Origin: Chara braunii
Taxonomy: Eukaryota > Streptophyta > Charophyceae > Charales > Characeae
Assembly: GCA_003427395.1 (NCBI GenBank)
Contig: BFEA01000492.1
Coordinates: 959,951 to 981,542 of the forward strand
Length of the DNA stretch: 21,592 nucleotides
Direction of reading: 5' to 3'
Every line of letters starts with the position of its first letter. Position 1 is the first letter of the stretch. Positions 1-9,081 of this stretch are shown piece after piece. The position numbers and the translations under genes are program-made. Under the pieces are notes generated by a model, which saw only the letters and a list, made by a program, of their open reading frames with translations, did no database searches and had not been told where the DNA came from.

Positions 1-65
1 GAAGTATCCCAAGGTGAGGCGCAACACATACATCCACTTAGATCAACAAAAATTGCAGTTTTGAC

Positions 66-160
66 AAGAGGAGAAGGGGGAGAAGGGGGGGGGGGAGAAA
101 AAGAAAAGAAGAAGAAGAAGAAGAAGAAGAACAAGAAGAAGAAGAAGGAGGAGGAGGAGG
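66..160 (+). repeat. Purine-only tract with AAG/GGA microsatellite
   Basis: All bases from 66 to 160 are A or G except one C at 132. The tract includes an 11-base G run (85-95), then GAA/AAG trinucleotide repeats and finally GGA repeats. It is followed at once by a pyrimidine block (161-170), so the GGAGG end can pair with the CCTCC beginning. Long homopurine tracts can form triplex DNA; here that is inference. No coding role is apparent, although the tract produces a low-complexity open frame on the minus strand. Confidence 0.9.
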
Positions 161-170
161 CCTCCCTCCC

Positions 171-651
171 GATTTACTCACCTCTTGCTGGTCTCTAGGC
201 AGTGGGGGTCCAATGCTTGGTTCTAGCCTCATGGGTATGGCTTCTCCTCCCTCCCAAGTCCTCTCCTCCTCCCCACACAACTCTCCTTAAGCTATGGCAG
301 GTTCCTACTTCTAAGGCTGTGGAGTCCTTCCCTCTAGAAGGGCTATGGGGACCCCTTTTCAGCCTCTCCTCCTACTTCACAGCCTGAGGGCTATGGCGGA
401 CCACTCTCTTTGCTCCCTCCTAGCTTCTTGGTCACCTTTCTCAGTCCTACCACCATAGCCAGACTACAGGTTAGCTCCGACCCTCAGTCCCTTGCTCCTC
501 TCCCACTCGGACTCTCTCCCGGACTCATTTGGGCAGCATGGGCACCTCTCATGCTCAAATGAGAGTTGCTGCTTGCACCTCCAGCTTATGTAGGCTGGAA
601 CAGGTGCACCGCCCAACCTCTAGGCCCCTCCAAGTGCCTCTAGGTGGAGCG
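171..651. other. Non-coding interval, no gene seen
   Basis: This is pyrimidine-rich DNA. Short open frames exist on the plus strand, but they are low-complexity and have no recognisable domain. A motif containing CTATGG recurs loosely between about 290 and 470 without a clean period. Confidence 0.5.
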
Positions 652-700
652 AGGTACCCCAAAGGCCAAATTTCCGGTTTTGGCCTATCTCGGGGTACCT
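652..700. repeat. Nested inverted repeat (hairpin 1)
   Basis: The outer arms AGGTACCCC (652-660) and GGGGTACCT (692-700) are perfect complements. Inside them AGGCCAAA (663-670) pairs with TTTGGCCT (679-686), leaving an eight-base loop. Small internal bulges separate the two stems. It is the first of six inverted repeats in this stretch. Confidence 0.8.
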
Positions 701-846
701 GGGCCTCATTTCAGCCAGGTTCATGGAGTCCGAGAGGCTGGTACCCTCTCGGACTACCCCTTGGCCTACCCCGGTCTCCTTTCACCTCAAAAAGTGCTGC
801 CTTTTGGGTACCGCTACCCCAAAATGCAGTCTTTACCAAAATTTGA

Positions 847-860
847 GGGCCTAGAGGCCC
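847..860. repeat. Short inverted repeat (hairpin 2)
   Basis: GGGCCT and AGGCCC flank a two-base centre, making a near-palindrome of 14 bases. It would be unremarkable alone and is listed because it belongs to the hairpin cluster. Confidence 0.6.
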
Positions 861-925
861 ATTTTCCACCTTTTTCTTGGTCTAGGCCTCCTTTGGGTAT
901 GCCGTTGCATTTTTCCAAGTGGCCG

Positions 926-961
926 CATAGATCTCAGCCTTGGATCTAGCTGAGATCTATG
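926..961. repeat. Perfect 13-bp inverted repeat (hairpin 3)
   Basis: CATAGATCTCAGC (926-938) is the exact reverse complement of GCTGAGATCTATG (949-961). The two arms are separated by a ten-base loop. Confidence 0.85.
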
Positions 962-1046
962 GTTCTCATCATTCCAAGTCACTCCAAGCTCCCCCTTGCT
1001 CCAAATTTGAGCCTTTGCTCCAATTTTTAATTTTTTTTTATGTACC

Positions 1047-1065
1047 TGGCCCAGACCTTGGGCCA
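1047..1065. repeat. Perfect 7-bp inverted repeat (hairpin 4)
   Basis: TGGCCCA (1047-1053) and TGGGCCA (1059-1065) are perfect complements around a five-base loop. Confidence 0.7.
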
Positions 1066-1131
1066 AATTCGCAGTTTTGTCTTGTTCCTCTCTTTGTTTT
1101 CCCTCCATTTTGCTGCCAACTCATTCCGGAG

Positions 1132-1167
1132 CTAGCCGTTTTGTGTCAGCCCACAAAAAACGGCTAG
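1132..1167. repeat. Perfect 11-bp inverted repeat (hairpin 5)
   Basis: CTAGCCGTTTT (1132-1142) pairs perfectly with AAAACGGCTAG (1157-1167). The stem can be extended inward by GTG/CAC across a two-A bulge. A rho-independent-terminator reading is not appropriate in this eukaryote-like context. Confidence 0.8.
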
Positions 1168-1268
1168 ATTTCCTCCTCGTCAAGATCAAATTTCAGATCT
1201 AGGGCCCAAAATTGAGCCGGCCAACTCACATCAGCATTTTCCCTTATTTTTGCTGCTTAAATTCAGAT

Positions 1269-1307
1269 ATTGCAGAGATAATGCCCCAAGGACCTTATCT
1301 CTGCAAT
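1269..1307. repeat. Perfect 13-bp inverted repeat (hairpin 6)
   Basis: ATTGCAGAGATAA (1269-1281) is the exact reverse complement of TTATCTCTGCAAT (1295-1307), with a 13-base loop between them. Confidence 0.85.
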
Positions 1308-2046
1308 CCGGACTGCCCTCCTAGGATCTACGAGGGATGAGGTCATCATTGAGACCTGCCAGTCCCTACCGCTGCAGTCCCAACCTGGCGGCACTTTTTC
1401 CTCCACTCCTTCCTCCTCCTTTGTCTCATTCCCCCCATTTTTCCTCCTTTCTTTTCTCGTTTACTGTTGGGATAAATGTCCAACTACTATTTCTACTCTT
1501 TCTTGCTGTTGGACCTTTTCCAAGGTCCGATTTTGCAGCTGGCAGTTGCCACTCGGATTGCAGTAGTGGCACCCGCAAGGCCAAAGGGGGCTTCCTTTTG
1601 CCGTGCCGCCTCTAGTTTGAGACCCCCTTGGTCCGATTTTCTCTGGCCAACCCCTTTTTCCACGTGGAGCCCTCAGAACTTCGTTTTTCTTAGCCTGGCT
1701 GGTCCGGGATACTCGGACTGCTGGCCGCCCCCCCCTTACTGCTGTTACTCCATCTTTTCTTTCCCCTCGGCACCCCCCGCTAACGCTTGCCGTGGTGGCA
1801 CTTAACGTTTTCATCCGGACTCCCCGGCCCGACTGGTCCTGTCTACCTGTCGTCATGCTATTTTATTTCTGTTGTCGTCGCATTTGATCCAGGACCCCCT
1901 TCGGTTGCCCCAGGTGCCCTCCGTTTTTTCCGCCTCGCGCCCGTCTTCTCCGTTCTGTCGACAATCCATGTCGGCGGCTCCTGACACTTTTTATTCCGCC
2001 GATACCCAATTTGCTAGTGGTTCCGCTGGTGCCGCCATTTTAATTA
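1308..2046. other. Non-coding interval, no gene seen
   Basis: C/T-rich plus strand. Open frames on both strands are present but show no domain, no start context and no similarity that I recognise. They are best explained by base composition. Confidence 0.5.
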
Positions 2047-2275
2047 GGCCCACGCGGTCCTTGACACTTCGGCCTGCCTTCATTACGTCTTTCCCTTGGT
2101 CTCACGCGGTTCCCGGTACTTTGCCCTGCCGGCACCACGCCGTCCCTTGGTCCCGCGTGGTTCCCGACGCTTTGTCCTGCTGGTACCGCCCTGTCCTTTT
2201 ATCCCATGTGGTCCCCGACACTCTTGCCCCGCCTGTACCACGTCTTTCCTTGGTGTCCCTGATGTCTTTCTGCCT
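2047..2275 (+). repeat. Tandem repeat, 51-52 bp unit
   Basis: Three full degenerate units occupy 2086-2137, 2138-2188 and 2189-2240, with partial units on both sides (2047-2085 and from 2241). Each unit carries a core resembling CCTTGGTCCCGCGTGGTTCC followed by CCTG and a TACCA or CACCA end. The unit length is close to 17 codons, so one plus frame shows a 17-residue pattern, but the units drift in length by one base and I do not read this as a protein repeat. Confidence 0.75.
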
Positions 2276-2698
2276 TACAGCGACCTCCGCTCCCCGCTCC
2301 TATTGCGTCCCGCATGCTATTCCGTTCCGGGTGCCGGCTCCCATCTACCCTGCGGTCTCCCTGGCCCTCCTGCCACCGCGTTGCGTCAGCGCCTTGCGCC
2401 CTGTCCCTTCCCACTTCCTTCCTTCCCTTATTGCGCACCTCCTATGCTACTACCGACTTCCCGGCGGCCCTTCTCCGTCCTTGGGGAAGGAGTCGCCCCT
2501 GCTCTCTTCTCACAATCCTTTTGCCGCTTTCTGCATAACCAACCCATTTCTAGTCTGGCGGCCCCGACGACTCTGGGCAGCCTCTGGCTTCCTACTGTCC
2601 GTGCCCACGCTTCCGCTTTTTCCAGCATACCTGCCTTCGGTTTTCTCTGTCGTGCACAAATTGGTCATATACAATCTCTCTAGTGACGGGAAGTCATT
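2276..2698. other. Non-coding interval, no gene seen
   Basis: Pyrimidine-rich sequence. A plus-strand open frame covers it but has low-complexity Pro/Ser/Leu/Arg composition and no domain. If the junction at 2717-2730 is the start of an LTR, this interval would be the LTR body on the minus strand. Confidence 0.4.
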
Positions 2699-2770
2699 CG
2701 GGACTCACCAGTCCCGACATATTCCCCCCACTCATTCGCGATGTCCTCATCGCGCACCAATCCATGGTCA
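2699..2770 (-). repeat. Possible 3' end of an LTR element: palindrome, polypurine tract, LTR start
   Basis: Read on the minus strand this has, in order, a perfect CGCGATG/CATCGCG hairpin (2737-2754), a polypurine stretch GAGTGGGGGGAA (about 2722-2733), then TGTCGGGACT, which opens a second perfect hairpin (CGGGACT/AGTCCCG, 2699-2716). The minus reading frame before the tract gives RDEDIANEWGE. Plant Ty3/gypsy elements commonly end pol with a GAGGACGA-like sequence, a GTGGGGGAGA polypurine tract and an LTR beginning TGT, so I infer an LTR boundary near 2718. No partner LTR was found. Confidence 0.45.
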
Positions 2771-3956
2771 GTAAGAATTTTGGAGTGATAGACAAATAGG
2801 GAAGAGAGGTGGGGTGGGATGGGTAGTTAGCTTGCCGGGGTTCTTTTTGTCTTTCCCACTCTTTTCTCGGGTCTTTCTTTAAGTTTCCACCCTTGGGGAG
2901 GGGGAGGGCATGGAGGGGTCAAGGTTTTATTTTCGGTTTTCCTTTGAATTGCGTAACATCCCCATGCTCAATAATATCTTTGTATCGAGCGCGTGACACT
3001 CTATGTGCATCAACGTCCGTCTCACAGCTGTATCTTTTTCTCACTGGAACTCCCGAATACCCAAGAGCTTCCCACCAACCTTCGGTGTCGTCCCATAAAA
3101 AAAAGGACGACGAGCCCATCACCCTCCCAGGAACCGTGGTAAGAGGAAGATTTTGGCGGCGAATGTCACAAGGATCATTCGCCATGGCTTCCTCCAGGTG
3201 CGAGCTAGCAACACATAAGGAGCTTAAGCAGCTTGATGTCTCTTTTCCTTATCAAGTTGACTAGCATCGCCCCTTGGAGGGATCTGACCACAGACATGCC
3301 CTGCATCTAGTCTTTCATTGTACGTTATTGCTCGCTCTCGACAATGTCTTGAAAACTGCATTCGTAATCTCAAATCTATTTTCCCATTTCATTGAGAAAA
3401 CATTCTCGAGCAAAAATCGTTTTGGCTTTGTCTCATTCATTACTCTTAGGACATCCACTCATTTTCAATACAATTTTTCCTCTCCCTGAAGCTCAGACAT
3501 AGCCAAATCCACATGCATCCTTCCCGGGTCATTCCTCCCGGCCTTTCTCAGGTCGTGCCAATTCCGCATGCATATCATCCTCTGCCTTTTCTTACCCTTT
3601 ACTTAATTGACTCTCCATGTGCATTGCTTGGCTCACCCCTCAGCCATTTCTCATCTTTTCGAGCTTATACGAGCCAATTACACAGCCAATTCTCAGTCTG
3701 CCAATTCCTTTCCTGGGTCTATGTAGAATCAATCACACTAGCCCTTTCCTTCCTGGCTATCTTGTTAAGCCATTTTCTCAAGTTTATACCATGTCACTTA
3801 CTCAAGTCTTTTCTGCTCTTGCGTCTTGCCAGACCCCCTTTTCTCAGGCCCATACAAAGTCAATTACAATCTTTTTCTGTTCCTGCCATCTTGACATACC
3901 CCTTTTTCCCAAGACCAATTACAAGTCTTATTTTCATGTGTATTCATTGGTAGACG
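2771..3956. other. Non-coding interval, no gene seen
   Basis: No convincing gene on either strand. If the second junction (3957-4000) is real, the part just below 3957 would be the body of a degraded LTR. Confidence 0.4.
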
Positions 3957-4000
3957 ACACACCTTCCCCCCACTCAAAACGCGATGTTCCCATCGCGCGA
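3957..4000 (-). repeat. Second polypurine/palindrome junction, related to the one near 2720
   Basis: It carries the same CGCGATG/CATCGCG hairpin (3980-3997), followed on the minus strand by TTTTGAGTGGGGGGAAGG and then TGTGTCGTC. It resembles the 2717-2754 junction over roughly 40 bases. One extra T before GAGTGG would put the frame out relative to the other copy. The sequences after TGT differ between the two sites, so they are either different element families or strongly diverged LTRs. Confidence 0.45.
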
Positions 4001-5202
4001 CTGGTTCTCACTCGGAGGTATGCAGACCTTTGGCCCGCCGACCTCAAGTCAAGGACACAACCCCATCCGCTTCACAAAAGGAAGAGTGATCAGTTCTTTC
4101 CCAGCGGACGACGCCTCATCCTTCTACCCGGTCCGACCTTTCTTCTCTTACGTGGCGAGCACCTATACCAAGGTTCCTCCTCACGTCTGCCAGGTAGGTC
4201 CAATCCAAGCCTGCCAGGGCCTCGTCTAGTCGTAAGAGCATTCCTCGCCAATCGTTCCTCCCGAGTGGTAATTTTCTGGATTCCGGCCTTTTTCTTTCAA
4301 GAGAGTTGGGGCTCTCGATCAATCCGCGAGTGCAGTTACGAAAACCTCGCAATTAGTCCCGAAACGGTTGTAATGTTCCGGCAGGGCAATGTCAATGCCC
4401 CGTGGTGGCGTCGGACTCCACCCGGTACCTCGCCCAGCCTCTCCCCTTGGACAGTGCCGCCCAACTTAGCGCGGGCAACCGTAGTCTGACCCAAACGGCC
4501 ATGGCACCCCTCTATGACATGGCGTATGGTTGGAGAGTAGCAAAATAGACTAGATGAGAATGACTTTCCTGCCCATTTGGCTCTCTCGCCCTTTGACGTT
4601 TAGGCATTCAACAGGAGGCGCAGTTGGAATTCCCCGACTAGAGCTCATTGTCGAAGATGGTTCCGGACGTCCCGCACCGATCCAAGTGATAGGTACCTTA
4701 GTCCTTTAACCCTCACCCTCTCGAAGAGGAACGGGTCGCGCTGAGACTTTTTCCCTCAAGGGGATAGAGGTCTTGGGGTCGCGGTGCATGCACCGGTATC
4801 CCCGTCTTGCTGAGGCCAAAGACTAGAAAAAAGAGAAGTTCCATTTCAAGGCTCTTTCCAAGTCCATTTCAGATTGCCTAGGGTCCCCTGTTTATGCAAT
4901 GCAATTTCCAATGTTCAATCCAATTCCAATGCGCAGTCCCATCCTCATGCTCAATCTCAGTCCAATGCTCAGTACATTATTTCTTCCAAAGCTGAGTCCT
5001 ATCTCTTCCGATGTCTTTTCCAAGGCCCCGCACTTTCCAATATATTTTCAGAGGCCCAACTCAATGTCTCTTTCAGACTCAGCTCAATATCTCATCAATA
5101 TCTTTTCCAAAGCTCAACTCTCCCCGTATCACACATCTCAAGCAGTCATGCAAGGGGACCTCAGTGCCAGTTCCAAAGAATAACCCTTGTCAGGGGTCAT
5201 TC
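4001..5202. other. Non-coding interval with simple CAATG/CTCA-rich stretch
   Basis: This would be internal sequence of the degraded element whose 3' junction is at 3957-4000, but I see no intact gag or pol domain. From about 4890 to 5110 the plus strand is built from irregular repeats around CCAATG, CTCAAT and TTTCCAA without a fixed period. Confidence 0.4.
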
Positions 5203-5393
5203 CGAACAACCTGGTTAGGGTCATTTTTCCCAATTTCAAGTCGAACAGCCTGGTTAGGGCCGTTCTTATTCATTGCAATCGGACAGCCTGGTTAGGACCA
5301 TCCTTGTCCATTTCAATTGGACAGCCTGGTTAGGGTCATCCTTATCCATTTCAATTGGACAGCGTGGTTAGGGCCATCCTTGTTCATTGCAAT
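5203..5393 (+). repeat. Tandem repeat, 38-39 bp unit, five copies
   Basis: Units start near 5203, 5242, 5280, 5318 and 5356. Each contains GGACAGCCTGGTTAGGG or a close variant, followed by a CAT..TT..CATT block and ending in TCAATT or GCAATG. Copies adjoin directly, with no unique spacers. Copies 3-5 are the most alike and copy 1 the most diverged. Confidence 0.9.
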
Positions 5394-6352
5394 GTTAGCG
5401 CCCGAGGGGATGGGCCTCGAGGACACGGATCCTGTCTCGTCTCGGGGGTTAGAAGACGGCCATCGTCTTGGGTTTTTACGCATGCTTCTTCCTTTTCCTC
5501 ATGTCTTTTGTCGTTCTCACATCCATTCATACATCCGACTTAGCGTCTAGTACTCAAGTTGAGGCTAGTGGCCCCAAGCAGCACTAGCCCGCCCAGCCGT
5601 TCAACCATTACAAGGGGTGTTGCATCATTTCAATGTTTCCCTGCCACTTTTCTGACTTCTCATATGCTTCTCAATGCTCTGGGATTGCCTGGGGTAGGTT
5701 GGATTAGGCTCCTAGGGGAGAGGGTGCCTCTCTACCCATAGGTCCCCTAACCTCTCACAAGGACTCGTGAGCGACTCATTCAATCGTGGGTACACAATTC
5801 GAAAGAAAAACTCTCGCCATGACTGCATCTTCCAATGTTCAAGAGTTCACATGCCCCTGCCTATTTCCTCGAGGCAAAGCCAATCATCCCCAAAGTCTAT
5901 TTCTTACTACCAAAAAAAAGTTCACGTTTTCCCCAAAGAAGCGAATACTCATACAAAGTAGCACAAGCCTCCCAACCCCCAATAGTTTCTTCAGTCCAAA
6001 AAGTAGTTTCATTACAGTCCTTCCCAAAAAAGGAGGAGACAAAGTTCGAATGCAACGACAACATTACAGACTCGTGTCATCTAGGTCCCCCTTGTTTTCC
6101 CCTTGCTTACTCTTAGCTAACGCAACCCGTCACAGTTCTATATCTAAGTGCACTGACCCTTATGTATTTTCTCGAAAAGGCAACGACTTACACGAAGTAG
6201 CACCCATTGCCCGGTCTTTAGTCAAAAGTTGCCCCATTTCAGTCCATTTGGCAGAGTTCAAATGCGAAATTCAAAATGGCAGTTGTCCCTGCCCAGGTAC
6301 CAACCCTTCTTAATTTCTAGTTACCCCCTCCCCCATTGCGCGTGCTATTCCC
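5394..6352. other. Non-coding interval, one hairpin
   Basis: No gene is supported. A nested hairpin lies at 5713-5749: TAGGGGA (5713-5719) pairs with TCCCCTA (5743-5749), and inside it GAGAGG (5718-5723) pairs with CCTCTC (5727-5732); the two stems overlap at two bases, so they are alternatives. Plus-strand open frames in 5786-6313 are low-complexity. On the minus strand an A/G block (about 6324-6335, GGGGGAGGGGG) lies just downstream of the serine/acid-rich ORF and could be a polypurine tract. Confidence 0.4.
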
Positions 6353-7014
6353 CTAATGTCCAAGTGGCCTGCGTTGAGCCTTCCTCCTTCCGCAATTCTC
6401 CCCTTCCTGCTCCATTTGTCTCTTTATTCCTTGGAACTGGAGGAGTGTCTGTTCTATAAAGAAGGTTGTTGGGGCTAGATCCTCTCCTCTACCCAACTTT
6501 TCCCTTGCCTTCATGATCCACTGGTATCGCAAGATAGTCCCCCATTGATCGAACCAATCGTTGAACTCATATCCGAACTCTTCTATCCATTTGTCATTTT
6601 TCTCACCCGACTGCTCCCTTCTTCCCCGTTCTTCTCTTGTGGACGTTGTTACCTCATCTTCCTCCTCCTCGCTGGTGAGGTCGATAAATTCCACGGGCAC
6701 GTCCTCGTCCAGCCTTGGTCTTTTTCCAGGTTCCTCTCTTCCTCACTGCTAGTGTCGCTTTCCGATGGGAGGACTATCGGCTCCCCTTCCTTTAGTGGCG
6801 ATGGTCCCCTGGTCCCTTGCTTTCTCCCTCCCCTATTCACAACCAAGTTGTGATCAAATCCCACGTACAATTTTCTTTTCCTGGAGCTCGATTGTCCGGC
6901 CTGCCTTGACGACTGTCCCTCAGTAGGCCTGTTAATGGCGTTGCTGTCGTTTTCATTTCCAAAATTCATTTTTGCCGTTTGCTGTCTTCCTTCTTCTTGC
7001 CTGGCTCTGTTCAT
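6353..7014 (-). pseudogene. Extra 3' ORF of the retroelement, serine/acid-rich, frameshifted
   Basis: Two overlapping minus frames form what looks like one protein. The first (7014 to 6649) is hydrophilic and contains a basic SSRKRKLY stretch (possible nuclear signal) and a Ser/Glu-rich SESDTSSEEE stretch. The second (6700 to 6353) begins with VEFIDLTSEEEEDE and continues into a Trp-rich segment and a charged C-terminus. The switch between frames near 6695 is probably a one-base indel. FIDLT followed by acidic residues matches the general form of a SUMO-interacting motif; function is inference. The ORF sits downstream of integrase, where some plant and fungal Ty3/gypsy elements carry accessory genes. 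I recognise no domain. The start at 7014 is simply the first ATG in frame. Confidence 0.5.
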
Positions 7015-7148
7015 ACATAACAGTCACGGTACCCCTCATACACACGCATTCTCTTCCACTCCCATTTGCGGCTCTGGAGGCTTCCCTAGAACTTTTGTTT
7101 GCCCCCACATAGTTGGTAGCCCCATTATCCCTTAGAACCCTCGACATG

Positions 7149-7362
7149 TTGTCCCAACACATAGGTGGCCCATGTAGGCAGTCCACAACATCACCCCCCC
7201 CTCCCCCAAAAACTATAGTACATTGTCCTAGCCCATAAGTACCTCGCGTAGACAGTCCCCAATGTTACCCCACAAAAACTATAATACACTGTCCCGTGCT
7301 CCCAGGCCCAGTCACAGTCAGCCCAGGCAGTCTCCCCACGTTCCACAAAAGTCAAGACACAC
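7149..7362 (-). repeat. Triplicated 66-74 bp repeat with polypurine tract downstream of integrase
   Basis: Three degenerate head-to-tail units lie at 7149-7222, 7223-7288 and 7289-7362. On the plus strand each begins with YTGTCC, has a GGCAGTC or GACAGTC core and ends with an A-rich AAAACTATAATACA or a variant. On the minus strand unit 1 contains TTTTTGGGGGAGGGGGGG followed by TGATGTTGTGG, which has the form of a polypurine tract and the TG of an LTR; unit 2 has a weaker TTTTTGTGGGG. A minus open frame (7397-7191) runs through the units only because of their composition. Confidence 0.65.
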
Positions 7363-7436
7363 AAACGAACAATCCCCGTGGTCATGATCACTTCCACAGG
7401 GAGGCAGTCCAGAACTTATAGCCATCTGCCTGCCTT

Positions 7437-9081
7437 TCAGGCTGTCAGTTCCCTAGTTTCCCTGTCCTGGGCCTCTTGTAGCCACTGTTCCACCGGGTCC
7501 CTGCTAAAAAATCTGACCAATCTCTGTCCCGGAAATGACCCTCTTATGCTAGTACCATCGAGATCCTCAAGTTCAAATGTGTTCAGTCCCACCCGCTTAG
7601 GGATCCTGTAGGGTTCTTTGAATCTTTTTCCTAGCTGCCCGGACCATGTGCTTTCAAGAGCCGAGTTCCTAATTAGCACATTTTCCCCACCTAGAGTGGC
7701 TCCTTCCGAATGTTCTTAACCTGGTCCCATCTTGCTTTATCCCTCATTCGGTTGTCCGTCACACGATTGACTACTTCCTCGAGTGCCTCCTCATTCCTGG
7801 TGACCTGTTGACAACGTGCAGTGATTAACTCTTCCGTGCTCAAGTGTGGATCGTCATCTAGCCTGTTCCCGGTAGGGACCAAAGCTTCTATCGGAAAATT
7901 GATCTCCCTTCCATACCAGAGTTCTGCTGGAATACATCCCGTTGTTCTTTTTGGAGTCATGTTCTCGGCGAAGACTGCCTGCTTGAGAAACCGTGGCCAA
8001 CTTCCCAAATTATCTGCTGCCAACTTTGCGATTGTATTCTTCAAAGTCCGGTGACCCCTTTCTACTGGTGCATTTGCCTCAGGATGATGGCGCTCGGTGA
8101 TCTTGATCGGTACACACAGTATCTTAAGCCTGTTCATCACTTCCTGGTTAACGAATTTTGTCCCATTGTCTGCTATAAACCTGCGCACGAAGGGGTGCCT
8201 TAGGTAAAAATCTTCCACCCAGTTGGCCACCGCTTTCCCCATCTTCTTCTTGAGGGCTATAGCTTCCACATAGCCACTGAGATTATCTCTTGCATCCAAG
8301 ATGTATCTAAACCCATCCGTTGATACGGGCATAATGGCAAGGTCGAGGTGAACAAGGTGTCCGGTTCCAGTACCCGGTTGAGTCTAAGGGGCTCGTAAAC
8401 TCGTACGACGCTCATTTCTTGACATATCAGACACGTTTGACAATACGTTGCGACCATGCCTGCCATCCGTGGCCAAAAGTACAGGGGCACGATCTTTGCA
8501 AGTGTCCCCTTGGACGACCGGTGACCTTCAGCTAGTCCGTCATGCATTGCCTGGATTAGGTCCAGCTGCCTAGACCTCCCACAAACGACACGCCTAGGTA
8601 TCATCCCTTCCTCTTTCTTGAATAGGTGGCCATTTCTTAGGACATACTTTTCAACTTCCTCCCTTGCCTTGGGACTGACTTCCGTAGGTTGTTTGTTCCC
8701 TACAAGTAGAAGACCGATTTCTTTGAAGACGCCCTCGTACATCTGTATAAGGAAGAACTCCTGTTCCGTCTGATCCGTACCCTGCTCCTCCCAAGTGAGG
8801 TTGACTAGATACTGGCACTCCTTCTGCGCCCAGGCTTCGACCAACGTCATCACGGCGTCCCGTCCCCCCTCCACGGTCATTGCCATCAGTTCCTCTTTGG
8901 CCCCTACTTCTGCTCCCCATGAGTCATTTTCCTCTTTGCGCCTGACCGTGGTGACTGATCCCTCCCTGAGTTTTGCAACCACTGCAGGTGCGCCCTTTTC
9001 CAAGGTCTGAATCAGCAACTGTCCTGTTGTAATTGCCGGATCTGCCATCTCATTATCCACGACAAGGGTCCCTCCTTCGTA
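7437..9081 (-). pseudogene. Integrase of the Ty3/gypsy element (broken)
   Basis: The N-terminal zinc-binding region is in the segment ending at 8257: HDGLAEGH (about residue 173 counted from 9060) and CQTC (about residue 207), an HHCC arrangement. A frameshift near 8370 moves the catalytic core into another frame. The first Asp is in VHLDLAIM (codon 8342-8344); the second is Asp55 of the 8332-7691 segment (IADNGTKF) and the Glu is Glu91 (VERGHRTLK), an exact D-x35-E. A second frameshift near 7690 precedes the tail at 7679-7437, which has VLIRNSALE and a GPY/F-like box reading EPYRI, with Glu instead of the usual Gly. A TAG at 9082-9084 separates this region from RNase H in the same frame. The family integrates cDNA into the genome; this copy cannot encode an intact enzyme. 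Confidence 0.9.

Noticed and set aside
1872-2774. 300-codon open frame on the plus strand
   Set aside because: It is Pro/Ser/Leu/Arg-rich, runs through the 52 bp tandem repeat and the polypurine junction, overlaps a second long plus frame and has no domain; it is explained by C/T-rich composition.
4116-4352. 78-codon minus ORF as a chromodomain remnant of the second LTR element
   Set aside because: Position before the polypurine junction is suggestive, but no chromodomain aromatic pattern could be seen in any minus frame.
3617-4489. 290-codon open frame on the plus strand
   Set aside because: It is low-complexity, crosses the second LTR-like junction antisense to it, and has no recognisable domain.
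5203-5393. CRISPR-like repeat series
   Set aside because: Units adjoin without unique spacers and the context is eukaryotic; it is a plain tandem repeat.
7191-7397. 68-codon minus-strand ORF with repeated YYSF segments
   Set aside because: The apparent protein repeat is the translation of the triplicated DNA unit with the polypurine tract.
8651-8920. Overlapping minus-strand ORF in another frame within integrase
   Set aside because: It is a shadow of the integrase frame, which carries the HHCC motif.
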